Shown: positions 1-10,666 of the stretch, piece after piece | Numbering within the stretch: the first letter of the stretch is position 1 | Layout: the number at the start of each line of letters is the position of its first letter | Assembly (NCBI GenBank): GCA_030447505.1 | Contig: JAUJOT010000001.1 | Location: 226,195-290,194, forward strand | Length of the DNA: 64,000 bases | DNA from: Solirubrobacteraceae bacterium | Lineage (GTDB): Bacteria > Actinomycetota > Thermoleophilia > Solirubrobacterales > Solirubrobacteraceae | Direction of reading: 5' to 3' | Translations under genes and position numbers: made by a program | The notes under the pieces: model-generated | Told to the model about the DNA's origin: nothing | The model's input: the letters and a program-made list of their open reading frames with translations, nothing else | Databases searched by the model: none

Positions 1-811
1 CCTCCTCCATCAGCGCGCGGTACAGCGCGTTGGGCCTGACCCCCGTCAGCGACGCGACGACCGAGCTCGCGGGGCGCGGCTTGGCGCCCGCCGCCACGAG
101 CTTGCGCAACGCGCTCAGGGCCGGCGCAAGCTCCGGCTCGCCGGGCTGCGCCCCGCCGATCACGAGCACGACCTCGCCGCGCGGCGGCTCGCCCTCGTAG
201 CGCGCCGCCAGCTCGCCCGCCGTCCCGCGCACGACCTCCTCGTGGATCTTCGTCAGCTCGCGGCAGACCGCGACGGGCCGCTCGGCGTCGATCGACGCGA
301 GCACCGCGAGCGCGGCGGCGACGCGGTTGGGCGACTCGAAGCCGACGATCGTCTCGGCCGCGCGCAGCAGAGTGGTTAGCTCGCCGCGCTTGCGCGGCAG
401 GTAGCCGACGAAGCGCCAGACGTCCGCCGGCAGGGCGCTCGCGACCAGCGCCGACAGCGCCGCGCTCGGCCCCGGCAGCACCTCGACGGCGAGTCCAGCC
501 GCGACGCACGCGCGCACGAGCACAAAGCCCGGGTCGCTCACGAGCGGCGTTCCCGCGTCGGACACGAGCGCGACGACGTCGCCCTTCTGCATCTGCTCGA
601 CGAGCTGCGCCGCGCGCGCGCGCTCGTTGTGCTCGTGGTAGCTGACGAGCTTGGCCGAGACGCCGTAGCGCTCGAGCAGCACGCGCGTGTGGCGCGTGTC
701 CTCGCAGGCGACGACGTCGGCCTCGCGCAGCGCGCTGAGCACGCGCAGCGTGATGTCCTCGAGGTTGCCGATCGGGGTCGGACAGACGATCAGGCGGCCG
801 CGGATGCTCAC
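1..811 (-). CDS. rsmI: RsmI, 16S rRNA 2'-O-ribose methyltransferase (3' end outside window)
   Basis: Read on the minus strand from a GTG at 811, the protein opens SIRGRLIVCPTPIGNLEDIT, the RsmI signature, and continues with CEDTRHTRVLLERYG, SYHEHNE, ALVSDAGTPLVSDPG and LPGPSAALSALVASALP, all typical of the SAM-dependent tetrapyrrole-methylase fold. RsmI methylates the 2'-O of C1402 in 16S rRNA at the ribosomal P-site. About 270 residues are present; the C-terminal end runs off the left edge. It lies 8 bp beyond the stop of the ROK kinase on the same strand and may be co-transcribed with it. Confidence 0.93.
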   Translation of the reverse strand, partial: MSIRGRLIVCPTPIGNLEDITLRVLSALREADVVACEDTRHTRVLLERYGVSAKLVSYHEHNERARAAQLVEQMQKGDVVALVSDAGTPLVSDPGFVLVRACVAAGLAVEVLPGPSAALSALVASALPADVWRFVGYLPRKRGELTTLLRAAETIVGFESPNRVAAALAVLASIDAERPVAVCRELTKIHEEVVRGTAGELAARYEGEPPRGEVVLVIGGAQPGEPELAPALSALRKLVAAGAKPRPASSVVASLTGVRPNALYRALMEE

Positions 812-818
812 CGCTGCA

Positions 819-1793
819 TCACAGCAGACCGTCCAGCCCGTCGAACGCGAGCGTCGCGGCGCCGAGCATCCCCGACTCCGCCCCGAAGCGCGCGGGCACG
901 ATTCGCGCGTGCTCCTTGGAGGGCGACAGCGCGCGCTCCATCACGACCTCGCGTGCCGGCTCGAGCAGCAGCTCGCCGGCGGCGATCACGCCCCCGCCGA
1001 TCACGACGACCTCGGGGTTGAGCATGTTCACGAGGTTCGCGACGCCGACGCCGAGCCAGCGGCCGATCGCGCCCAAGGCGTCGATCGCGGCCGCGTCGCC
1101 GTCGTGCGCGAGCTCCGTCACGAGCGGGCCGCTGATCTCGCGCCCGGCGGCGAGCGCGCGGCCGAGCCCCGAGCGCGGGCGCTGGCGCGCGATCCGCCGC
1201 GCCTCGCGCGCCAGCGCCGTCCCCGACGCTAGCGCCTCGAGGCAGCCGCGGTTCGGGCAGTTGCCGTTGCAGCGCGGTCCGTCGGCCTGCACGACCATGT
1301 GTCCGAGCTCGGCGCCCGCGCCCTGGCTGCCGCGCTGCAGCGCGCCGCCCAGGACGAGCCCGCCGCCGATGCCGGTGCCGATCGTCAGCAGCGCCGCATC
1401 GCGCGTGCCGCGCGCCGCGCCGAAGCGCCACTCGGCGAGCAGCGCGGCGTTCGCGTCGTTGTCGACGAAGACGGGCAGCCCGATCCGCTCGGCGACGAGA
1501 TCGCCAAACGGGACGCCGGCGAGCGGCAGGTGCGTCGACATCACCGAGACGCCGCGGCGCTGGTCGATCAGGCACGGAATCCCGATCCCGACGGCCTCGA
1601 CCGAGCCCGACCCGCCCTCGGTCGCATCGCGCACCTCGCTGATCGCGCAGACGACCGTGTCGATCACGCCGTGATCGTCGCGCGCATGAGCCGGACGCGT
1701 CGCACGATGGTGGACGTTCAGCTCCCGATCGACCGCGCCGGCCAGGAGCTTCGTGCCACCGAGGTCGACCCCGATCGCGCAGCCGGTCGACAC
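819..1793 (-). CDS. ROK-family sugar kinase (glucokinase-like)
   Basis: The protein (about 324 aa) starts at a GTG giving STGCAIGVDLGGTKLLAG, which places the ATP-binding phosphate-1 loop directly at the N-terminus; a longer frame reaches 1826 but would overlap the divergent LCP gene. The ROK features are visible: LTIGTGIGGGLVLGGAL, ELGHM with the catalytic-region His, and the zinc motif CNGNCPNRGCLEALASG. The C-terminus has VVVIGGGV. ROK kinases of this type phosphorylate glucose or N-acetyl-hexosamines in the cytoplasm; the exact sugar cannot be told from sequence. Confidence 0.88.
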   Translation of the reverse strand: MSTGCAIGVDLGGTKLLAGAVDRELNVHHRATRPAHARDDHGVIDTVVCAISEVRDATEGGSGSVEAVGIGIPCLIDQRRGVSVMSTHLPLAGVPFGDLVAERIGLPVFVDNDANAALLAEWRFGAARGTRDAALLTIGTGIGGGLVLGGALQRGSQGAGAELGHMVVQADGPRCNGNCPNRGCLEALASGTALAREARRIARQRPRSGLGRALAAGREISGPLVTELAHDGDAAAIDALGAIGRWLGVGVANLVNMLNPEVVVIGGGVIAAGELLLEPAREVVMERALSPSKEHARIVPARFGAESGMLGAATLAFDGLDGLL

Positions 1794-1816
1794 GATCGGC
1801 CACCATACAGGGCTTG

Positions 1817-2926
1817 ATGGCGCCACCCGAGGACCCCGAGGAGCCCGAGGGGCGGCCCGATTATCGCGTCTATCGCTCGCGTAGGGCGCTGTTCGAACGG
1901 GGCGCCGGCCACGATCGCAACGCGCTGCGCCGGGCCGCGCAGCAGGCGCCCGAGCGCAGGCCTGGGCGTGGCCGCCTGCTCGGCGGTCGCCGCGCCCGCA
2001 GCGCCCGCGTGCGCAAGCCGATCGGCGGCTGGCGGATCGCGCGCTGGCTGCTGCTCGCGGTCGTCGCCTGGATCGCGCTGTCGGCGGTCGTGTTCCTCGT
2101 CAGTGCGCAGATCCAGCAGGGCAGGGTCTCCGACGCAAACCAGTACCTCGGCGGCGCCGGCTACCCGCTGGCCGCGCCCAACAACATCCTCGTCCTGGGC
2201 TCCGACGTGCGCACCGAGGAGAACGCCGAGCCCGGCGCGCAGACGAGCGGCAACGGCCGCTCGGACTCGATCCTGCTGCTACGCGTCGGCGGCGGCGCGA
2301 ACAGCCGCCTGTCGATCGCGCGCGACACGATCGTCGAGATCCCCGGCGGCGGGCGCCAGAAGATCAACGCCGCCTACTCGATCGGCGGCAGCGCGCTGGC
2401 CGTGCGGACGATCGAGCAGTACACCGGCATCGACGTCAACCACGTGATGATCGTGAGCTTCGAGGACTTCCCGGAGCTGATCGACGCGATGGGCGGCATC
2501 ACCTACCGCGGCGGCTGCGTCGTGTCGCGCATCAACGGCGGCTTCCGCAACGGCGGCTACACGCTGCGCCTGCGCGCGGGCAGGACGCAGATCGACGGAA
2601 GGCAGGCGCTCGCGCTGGCGCGCACGCGCACGAACCTCTGCAACCCCAGCCGCGAGGGCGATCTCACGCGTGCCCGCCGCCAGCAGAAGATCGTCGCCGC
2701 GATGAAGCGCCGGCTGCTGTCGCCGATCGCCTTCGTACGGCTGCCGCTGATCGCCTGGAACGTCCCCAAGGCGCTGCGCTCGGACATGAGCGGCCCGACG
2801 CTGCTGGGCATGTTCGGCGCGCTGTCGGTCGCCGGCACGCCGCAGGCCGAGGTTCTGGGAACGATGTCGGGTCAGATCCCGGAGAACGTCAAGCAGGCGA
2901 AGATCCGGCGCTTCCTGGAAGGCTGA
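1817..2926 (+). CDS. LytR-CpsA-Psr (LCP) family cell-wall ligase
   Basis: About 369 aa. A basic cytoplasmic tail (residues 1-75) precedes one membrane anchor (RWLLLAVVAWIALSAVVFLV). The extracellular LCP domain shows NNILVLGSDVR, RSDSILLLRV, SIARDTIVEIPGGGRQKINAAYS and ALALARTR, including the Arg/Asp residues that bind polyprenyl pyrophosphate. LCP enzymes transfer secondary polymers such as teichoic acids or arabinogalactan-like glycans to peptidoglycan. The start could be TTG 1814 or ATG 1817; the ATG is preferred. It is divergent from the ROK kinase with only about 20 bp between starts, so promoters must overlap the coding regions. Confidence 0.9.
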   Translation: MAPPEDPEEPEGRPDYRVYRSRRALFERGAGHDRNALRRAAQQAPERRPGRGRLLGGRRARSARVRKPIGGWRIARWLLLAVVAWIALSAVVFLVSAQIQQGRVSDANQYLGGAGYPLAAPNNILVLGSDVRTEENAEPGAQTSGNGRSDSILLLRVGGGANSRLSIARDTIVEIPGGGRQKINAAYSIGGSALAVRTIEQYTGIDVNHVMIVSFEDFPELIDAMGGITYRGGCVVSRINGGFRNGGYTLRLRAGRTQIDGRQALALARTRTNLCNPSREGDLTRARRQQKIVAAMKRRLLSPIAFVRLPLIAWNVPKALRSDMSGPTLLGMFGALSVAGTPQAEVLGTMSGQIPENVKQAKIRRFLEG

Positions 2927-2980
2927 CCAGACGAGCGCGCTGCCGCTCGGCGAGCACGCGCTGCTCGGCGCAGCAGCGCG

Positions 2981-3328
2981 CTACGTCGACTTCTTCGCCG
3001 TCGTCGAGTTCGAAGACGGGCTCTTGGCCTCGGACTTCGCCGCCTCGGGCTTCTGCACCGCCGTTGACTCCGAGGCCGGCGCGTCGCTCTTCTTGGCGTC
3101 GTCGCTCTTCTTCTCGGATGCCTGCGTCTCGGCGTTCTCGCGAGCGCGCTTCTTCGTCCCGTAGTCGGTGTTGTAGAAGCCCTTGCCCTTGAAGTGCACC
3201 GCGATCGGATGAAAGACGCGCTGCAGGGGCACGCCCGTCTCGGGATCCTCCGCCAGCGGCGGGTCGGTCATCTTCTGCATGACCTCGAGGATCGTTCCGT
3301 CTGGCCGTCGGTACTCGTAGAAGGGCAC
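2981..3328 (-). CDS. FmdB-like small protein with all zinc-ribbon cysteines lost
   Basis: The GTG at 3328 gives VPFYEYRRPDGTILEVMQKM, which lines up with the usual FmdB opening MPTYEYRCxxCG; a longer ATG start at 3349 is possible. The middle keeps FKGKGFYNTDYG, the second FmdB hallmark. Both CxxC pairs of the zinc ribbon are replaced (YEYRRPDG and LAEDPETGVP), so no metal site can form. The last 45 residues are low-complexity, rich in Ala, Lys, Ser and Glu. Function is unknown. It is divergent from glyS, 30 bp away. Confidence 0.75.
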   Translation of the reverse strand: MPFYEYRRPDGTILEVMQKMTDPPLAEDPETGVPLQRVFHPIAVHFKGKGFYNTDYGTKKRARENAETQASEKKSDDAKKSDAPASESTAVQKPEAAKSEAKSPSSNSTTAKKST

Positions 3329-3358
3329 GGACGACCCATTATCTAGCATGGCCCCCAG

Positions 3359-4732
3359 ATGGCTGAGCCCACCACCCGCCCGACAGACGCGGCCACGATG
3401 GACAAGATCGTCGCGCTCTGCAAGCGGCGCGGCTTCGTCTTCGCCTCGTCGGAGATCTACGGCGGCCTCGGCTCGACGTACGACTACGGCCATTACGGCG
3501 TCCTGCTGAAGACCAACGTCAAGAACGAGTGGTGGCGCGCGATGGTGCAGGAGCGCGACGACATCGTCGCCCTCGACAGCGCGATCCTCCAGCACCCGCG
3601 CACGTGGGAGGCGAGCGGCCACCTGGCCGGGTTCACCGATCCGATGGTCGACTGCCGCACCTGCGGCCAGCGCTTCCGCGCCGACCACCTGGCCGACCTG
3701 CAGTGCCCGCAGAAGCCGTCCAGGCCGCCCGGCGACGGACCGAGCTGCGATCTCACCGAGGCGCGCGACTTCAACCTCATGTTCGAGACGACGATGGGCC
3801 CGGTCAAGGACTCCGGCGCGACCGTCTACCTGCGCCCCGAGACGGCGCAGGGGATCTTCGTGAACTTCAAGAACGTGCTGCAGTTCAGCCGCAAGAAGCC
3901 ACCGTTCGGAATCGCCCAGGTCGGCAAGTCGTTTCGCAACGAGATCACGCCCGGCAACTTCGTCTTTCGCACGCGAGAGTTCGAGCAGATGGAGATGGAG
4001 TTCTTCGTCCCGCCCGGCGAGGCCGCGCGCTGGTACGACTTCTGGAAGGGCGCGCGCTACGACTGGTACGTCGAGCTCGGCATCCGCGAGGATCACCTGC
4101 GCCTGCGCGAGCACGACCCCGGCGAGCTGTCGCATTATTCGAGCGCGACCGCCGACGTGGAGTACCTCTTTCCGATCGGGTGGTCCGAGCTCGAGGGAAT
4201 CGCCAACCGCGGCGACTTCGACCTCACGCAGCACGCCGAGTTCTCCGGACAGAAGCTCGAGTACTTCGACGGGCAGACCGGTGAGCGCTACGTCCCGCAC
4301 GTCATCGAGCCCGCCGCCGGCGCCGACCGCGCGACGCTCGCCTTCCTCGTCGACGCCTACGACGAGGACGAGATCGGCGGCGAGCAGCGGACCGTGCTGC
4401 GGATCCACCCGCGCCTGGCGCCCGTCAAGGTCGCGGTCCTGCCGCACATGCGCAAGGACGGCCTGCCCGACGCCGCCAGGCAGGTCTACGCGGCGCTGCG
4501 CGGGCGCATGCAGAGCGAGTACGACGACGGCGGCGCGATCGGCAAGCGCTACCGCCGCCAGGACGAGATCGGCACGCCGTACTGCGTGACGGTCGACCAC
4601 CAGACGCTCGAGGACCGCACCGTCACCGTGCGCGAGCGCGACTCGCTGAGCCAGGACCGCGTCGCGGTCGACGACCTGCCGGGCGAGCTCGCGGCGCGCC
4701 TGGCGGCACCCTGGCGCTCACCGAAGACGTAG
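3359..4732 (+). CDS. glyS: Glycyl-tRNA synthetase (dimeric, class II)
   Basis: A 457-aa protein with the bacterial/eukaryotic-type alpha2 GlyRS layout: N-terminal KRRGFVFASSEIYGGLGSTYDYG, a Cys insertion (CRTCGQRFRADHL), motif 2 FRNEITPGNFVFRTREFEQMEMEFF, the glycine-pocket region ETAQGIFVNFKNV, and a C-terminal anticodon-binding domain beginning APVKVAVLPHMRKDGL. The motif 3 region reads VIEPAAGADRATLAFLVDAY; the common form is EPSxGxxR, so this one is slightly altered but keeps the Arg. It charges tRNA-Gly in the cytoplasm. Length and order are normal for the family. Confidence 0.97.
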   Translation: MAEPTTRPTDAATMDKIVALCKRRGFVFASSEIYGGLGSTYDYGHYGVLLKTNVKNEWWRAMVQERDDIVALDSAILQHPRTWEASGHLAGFTDPMVDCRTCGQRFRADHLADLQCPQKPSRPPGDGPSCDLTEARDFNLMFETTMGPVKDSGATVYLRPETAQGIFVNFKNVLQFSRKKPPFGIAQVGKSFRNEITPGNFVFRTREFEQMEMEFFVPPGEAARWYDFWKGARYDWYVELGIREDHLRLREHDPGELSHYSSATADVEYLFPIGWSELEGIANRGDFDLTQHAEFSGQKLEYFDGQTGERYVPHVIEPAAGADRATLAFLVDAYDEDEIGGEQRTVLRIHPRLAPVKVAVLPHMRKDGLPDAARQVYAALRGRMQSEYDDGGAIGKRYRRQDEIGTPYCVTVDHQTLEDRTVTVRERDSLSQDRVAVDDLPGELAARLAAPWRSPKT

Positions 4733-4817
4733 CTTCTGCGGCGCATGCGCCACCCGCGGGTGCTGCTCACGCTCCAGCGTCTGTTTGACCGACCTCGCGG
4801 GTATGGTCCGAGGCACG

Positions 4818-5231
4818 ATGTTGCGCCAGGGCCCGATCCCCCCCTTCCTGCACGGCGCGATCGAGTACGTGGCCGGCGTGCTGCTGATCGCCGCGCCGTT
4901 TCTCTTCGGCTTCGAGGCCAGCGCCGCCGTTGCGCTCTCGATCGTGGCCGGGGTCGTCGTGATCGCCGTCGCCGCGAGCACCGAGGGCCCGACCTCGCTG
5001 ATCGACTCGCTGCCGATCACCGTCCATCTGCTGCTCGACTTCGCGCTCGCGGCGGTGCTGATCGCGGCGCCGTTCCTGTTCGGCTTCAGCGACGAGAGCG
5101 AAGCGACGGCGTTCTTCATCGTCCTCGGTGTCGTGCACCTGCTCGTGACGATCGGGACGCGCTTCAAGGCGCCGCCCGAGACGGCCGAGCCGGCGGACGC
5201 CGGCACGATGGCCGACGAGATGTTCCGCTGA
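4818..5231 (+). CDS. Small four-helix membrane protein, SPW-repeat-like
   Basis: From ATG 4818 the protein is about 137 aa with two similar halves: each has a helix ending LLIAAPFLFGF or VLIAAPFLFGFS followed by a second helix, giving four predicted membrane segments. This duplicated arrangement resembles SPW-repeat membrane proteins; assignment is by pattern only. A longer start at 4785 is possible but adds non-hydrophobic residues. It follows glyS by 85 bp, so co-transcription is possible. The role is unknown. Confidence 0.7.
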   Translation: MLRQGPIPPFLHGAIEYVAGVLLIAAPFLFGFEASAAVALSIVAGVVVIAVAASTEGPTSLIDSLPITVHLLLDFALAAVLIAAPFLFGFSDESEATAFFIVLGVVHLLVTIGTRFKAPPETAEPADAGTMADEMFR

Positions 5232-5316
5232 GCGCAGCGTCGCCGCCGCCGCGCGATCGGATCGATCGCGCGCCAGCTCGGCCGAGCGCCCGCCGCGATC
5301 GACTAGATTGCGCGCG

Positions 5317-5838
5317 ATGAAATACGTCGACATCGCATCGCGCTTCGGCGACGTCACCCTGCGCGTGACGCCGGTGCCGCATCCGTGGGACCCGGCGCAG
5401 ATCGCCTACGACATCCAGCTGACCGCGGTCGACCTCGATGCGTCCGGCGTCTACATGGAGGACGCCGAGGCGCCGCAGACACTGGTCGAGTTCTGCCGCG
5501 AGCTGGCCGACAACCACAAGGGCTTTGACGGCGAGAAGCACTGGCAGTCGATCGGCGGCGGGCTGAAGATCCGCGCCGACCACGACCAGATCAACGCGAC
5601 GCGGCTCTACGTCCAGCTCAGCGCGGGCGTCGTCCCGGAGTGGACGGCCTACGCCGAGCTGCACGTCGATCCGTTTCGCTTCGACCGCGTCGCGATCAAC
5701 CTCAAGCTGTTCAGACAGGAGCTGCTCAGCGGCGAGGTCGAGCCCGACGGCGAGCCGCAGCGCATCGATCCGCGCAAGCGGGCTCGCGAGCCGCTGAAGA
5801 AGATCGGCACGCCGAACCCGCAGCCGGGCTCCGTCTAG
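5317..5838 (+). CDS. Conserved hypothetical protein (DUF6228-like)
   Basis: From ATG 5317 the protein is 173 aa, soluble and without a signal peptide. The stretch LVEFCRELADNHKGFDGEKHWQSI followed by a beta-rich LKIRADHD and RLYVQLS resembles DUF6228 proteins, which have the same 'small helix, W, then strand pairs' pattern; this is a tentative family call. The C-terminal 25 residues are basic and proline-rich. It ends just before a strong hairpin at 5853-5878, supporting the annotated stop. Confidence 0.7.
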   Translation: MKYVDIASRFGDVTLRVTPVPHPWDPAQIAYDIQLTAVDLDASGVYMEDAEAPQTLVEFCRELADNHKGFDGEKHWQSIGGGLKIRADHDQINATRLYVQLSAGVVPEWTAYAELHVDPFRFDRVAINLKLFRQELLSGEVEPDGEPQRIDPRKRAREPLKKIGTPNPQPGSV

Positions 5839-5852
5839 CGCCAGCAACGAAC

Positions 5853-5878
5853 GAAGGCGCCCCGCTGAGGGCGCCTTC
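5853..5878. terminator. Bidirectional hairpin terminator
   Basis: Perfect 9-bp stem GAAGGCGCC/GGCGCCTTC around an 8-nt loop, lying between the convergent genes ending at 5838 (+) and 5907 (-). Position and symmetry suggest it ends both transcripts, though no long T-tract follows on the plus side. Confidence 0.75.
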
Positions 5879-5906
5879 TGCAACGGGCTGGGACTGGGCC
5901 GGTCGC

Positions 5907-6377
5907 TCAGGTCGCGGGCGCCGGCGCCTCGGCCGGCGGGGCCGGCGTCGTGTTGGACGTGTAGTCGAACTCCTCCTCGGCGCCGAACAGCGCGTCGAGC
6001 ACCTTGTTGCGCAGGCCCTCGCTGACCGCGACGGCGACCGCGCCGCCGAACATCGCGACGAGCAGGAGTCGTCCGATGCCGCCCTTGCGCTTCTTCTTCG
6101 GCGTCGTGTGCTTCGGCGCCTCGCGCAGCGCCGCGGTGGCGTCGCGCAGGGCGTCGGCAGAGCGCTTGACGTCGGCGTGCAGCTTCTTGTCCTCGATCAG
6201 GTTCTTCGCCGGAGCCTTGCCCTTGTTCAGGCGCGTGTAGGCGTTGCGCGCAGCCTCGAAGGCCACGACCATGTTGTCGCGCAGCTCCTCGTCCTGGATG
6301 ATCCGCTGCAGGTACGGATTCTCCTTGGCGGTCTGGGCGGCTGCGGCGGCCTTTGCGGCCTTGTCCTTCGCTGCCAT
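5907..6377 (-). CDS. Hypothetical single-pass membrane protein, Ala/Lys rich
   Basis: About 156 aa from ATG 6377 (MAAKDKAAKAAAAAQ). A charged helical N-terminal region of about 95 residues with probable coiled-coil character is followed by a basic patch (KKKRKGG), one membrane helix (GRLLLVAMFGGAVAVAVSEG) and a short Pro/Ala-rich tail. The layout (long cytoplasmic helix, one TM near the C-terminus) is common in small actinobacterial envelope or scaffold proteins, but I recognise no family. It starts just 6 bp downstream of the lon stop on the same strand, so it is probably transcribed with lon. Confidence 0.75.
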   Translation of the reverse strand: MAAKDKAAKAAAAAQTAKENPYLQRIIQDEELRDNMVVAFEAARNAYTRLNKGKAPAKNLIEDKKLHADVKRSADALRDATAALREAPKHTTPKKKRKGGIGRLLLVAMFGGAVAVAVSEGLRNKVLDALFGAEEEFDYTSNTTPAPPAEAPAPAT

Positions 6378-6382
6378 GTGGT

Positions 6383-8820
<2,438 letters not shown>

Positions 8821-8824
<4 letters not shown>

Positions 8825-9288
8825 GGTTCCTCGATCTCGGCCGGACGGCCGCGCTGGATCGGCACGCTGCGCGTCCGCGACTGCGGGTCGGCGAGCGGCA
8901 GCTCGATGCGCAGGATGCCGTCCTGGTAGGTCGCCCGCGCCGCCTCGGCGACGACCTCCGCGCCGAGCTCGATCGTGCGCCGAAACGGCCCGTGCTCGAC
9001 CTCGAGCTGCTGGTACACGCGGCCCTCGGCGTCGGCCTCGCGGCGGTGGCCGGTGAGCGTCAGCGAGCGGCCCTGGATCTCGAGGTCGAGGTCGCCCGCG
9101 TCGATTCCCGCGAGCTCGGCGTGGACGATCGCGCGCGGCGGATCGTCGGCGTAGAAGACGTCGACGGCGGGGCTGAAGCCGGTGCGCCGCGACGTCAGCC
9201 CGACGCTGCCGAACACGTCGCCGAACAGCTCGTCCATCTCGCGCCGCATGCGCTCGAAGTTCGCGAACAGATCGCGTTCGGGGGACAT
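8821..9288 (-). CDS. Hsp20-family small heat-shock protein
   Basis: The 155-aa protein starts at ATG 9288 (MSPERDLFANFERMRREMDELF), a usual Hsp20 opening; the frame extends to 9324 but the extra residues are not conserved-looking. The alpha-crystallin domain spans about residues 35-140 with PAVDVFYADD, RAIVHAELAGI, LTLTGHRR, FRRTIELGAEV and the closing DGILRIELPLA. It holds unfolded clients for refolding or disposal. Its stop overlaps the lon start by 4 bp, so it is probably the first gene of the hsp20-lon unit. Confidence 0.93.
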
Positions 9289-9331
9289 GGCAAGGGAGCG
9301 TACCCCGCCCGCCGCCGCACCCAACGCGCTC

Positions 9332-10129
9332 TCAGACCTCGTACACGGCGCCTTCGCGCGCTACCTCGACGGGGCCGTCGAAGGCGCGCTGCGCCTCGGC
9401 CACAGCCCAGTTCCAGTCAAGCTCGTCGGAGATGTGCGTCAGCACGAGCCGGCCCGCGTTGCAGCGCGCCGCATGCTCTCCCGCCTCGACCGGCGTGAGA
9501 TGCCCGCGCGGACCGTCGCGCTCCGGTCGCGGCAGCGTCGCCTCGAGGATCATCAGGTCGCCGTCGCCGGCGAAGCCGTCCAGCGCGTCGGTCGGACCAT
9601 GGTCGGCGCCGTAGATGAAGCGCCGGGCGGGAACGTCATTACTGCGCACCTGGATCGCGTTTGACGGCAGAAAGTGCGGGACGGGCTGGAAGCGCACGCT
9701 CAGCGTGCCGACCTGGAGCGTCGCCGACGTGTCGTACTCCGACATCGCAAACGCCTGGTCGAGCAGGTAGGGCTGCCCGCCGGCGCTTGCGATCGTGCGC
9801 AGGGTCTCGGTCGCGCCCGACGGGACGAGCAGCTGCGGGCACGCCGGCTCGTCGGTTCCGGGCCAGCGCTCGACGGGCACGGGCTGCTGGCGCGGGGCGT
9901 AGGTCAGAGCGCAGCCGAACGGGATCAGGTCCAGGAAGTGATCGGCGTGCATGTGCGTGATCACGACGGCGTCGACGTCGACGTAGTCGCGGAAGCGGCG
10001 CAGCTTCGAGAAGACGCCGCTGCCGCAGTCGACGAGTAGGCACGAGTCGCCGTCCTCGACGAGGTAGCCGCTGCATGCTCCGTCGGCGTCCTGCCATGCC
10101 GGCGACTTGCCCAGCACCGTGATCCTCAC
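9332..10129 (-). CDS. MBL-fold metal-dependent hydrolase (RNase Z-like group)
   Basis: A 265-aa protein with the metallo-beta-lactamase motif ITHMHADHFLDL (HxHxDH), an N-terminal MRITVLGKSPAWQDADGACSGYL as in the cyclic-phosphodiesterase/RNase Z-like group, a later Asp-containing YGADHGPTD and a C-terminal RLVLTHISDEL supplying the last His. Two metal ions should bind. Substrate is unclear: tRNA 3'-processing enzymes are usually longer and have an exosite arm that is not seen here. It lies 43 bp upstream of hsp20 and in the same direction. Confidence 0.85.
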   Translation of the reverse strand: MRITVLGKSPAWQDADGACSGYLVEDGDSCLLVDCGSGVFSKLRRFRDYVDVDAVVITHMHADHFLDLIPFGCALTYAPRQQPVPVERWPGTDEPACPQLLVPSGATETLRTIASAGGQPYLLDQAFAMSEYDTSATLQVGTLSVRFQPVPHFLPSNAIQVRSNDVPARRFIYGADHGPTDALDGFAGDGDLMILEATLPRPERDGPRGHLTPVEAGEHAARCNAGRLVLTHISDELDWNWAVAEAQRAFDGPVEVAREGAVYEV

Positions 10130-10201
10130 GGTGCGGACTCTAGTGGTCTGCGCTGTACGTCCCGGCTGCAGAGCTGCAGGATGGGCCGCAAGGCACGCTG
10201 C

Positions 10202-10432
10202 TCAGCCGGCGTGCAAGGCGGCCTGCTCCTGCGCGCTCGGAAAGGCCCAGGCGGCCTGCGTGCGGCGCTCCTGTCGAAACGCGAAGCGCAGCTGCTGCGG
10301 CGGCCTCAACCCTTCGGGGCTGTCGGGCCGAAACGTCGGGCAGGGGCCGTCGAGGTCCAATGCGCACAGCAGGTTGCAGCGAAAGAAGCAGTCCTCACAT
10401 GCCGCCTTCTTCGTCGCCCGCGTCTTGCTCAT
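10202..10432 (-). CDS. Small Cys-cluster protein of unknown function
   Basis: A 76-aa protein from ATG 10432: MSKTRATKKAACEDCFFRCN, continuing LLCALDLDGPCPTFRPDSP. Five cysteines (CxxC, then C, C and C within 19 residues) could hold a metal or Fe-S cluster. The Cys block is followed by a Gln/Arg/Ala tail. I have the impression that short proteins with CEDCFFRxNxLCAL occur widely in actinobacteria, but cannot name a function. The gene sits between the MBL hydrolase and the divergent oxidase. Confidence 0.65.
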   Translation of the reverse strand: MSKTRATKKAACEDCFFRCNLLCALDLDGPCPTFRPDSPEGLRPPQQLRFAFRQERRTQAAWAFPSAQEQAALHAG

Positions 10433-10666
10433 GACGTCCCAACACCCCTTCGTCGAAGACACCGAATCGGGGCGCATGACAGCAGCGGCGGCGACCTGCT
10501 GCAAGGGGTGGCGAACGGTCGTTGCCGCTCGTATCGGGTTTTTGGCCTCAGGTTCTCCGCAAATGCCGAACGAAACCGCTGCCGTTCTCGTAGGAGGTTG
10601 CGGACAAGCAGACTTCGCCCCTCGCGCAGCGGGCGTTGGCGCACTTTGGGAGACTTTCGTCGACCG

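Noticed and set aside
916..1674. Long plus-strand ORFs across the ROK kinase and similar Arg/Ala/Pro-rich frames opposite most genes
   Set aside because: They are antisense shadows of well-supported genes; high GC removes stop codons. Composition is Arg/Pro/Ser-rich and no domain is visible.
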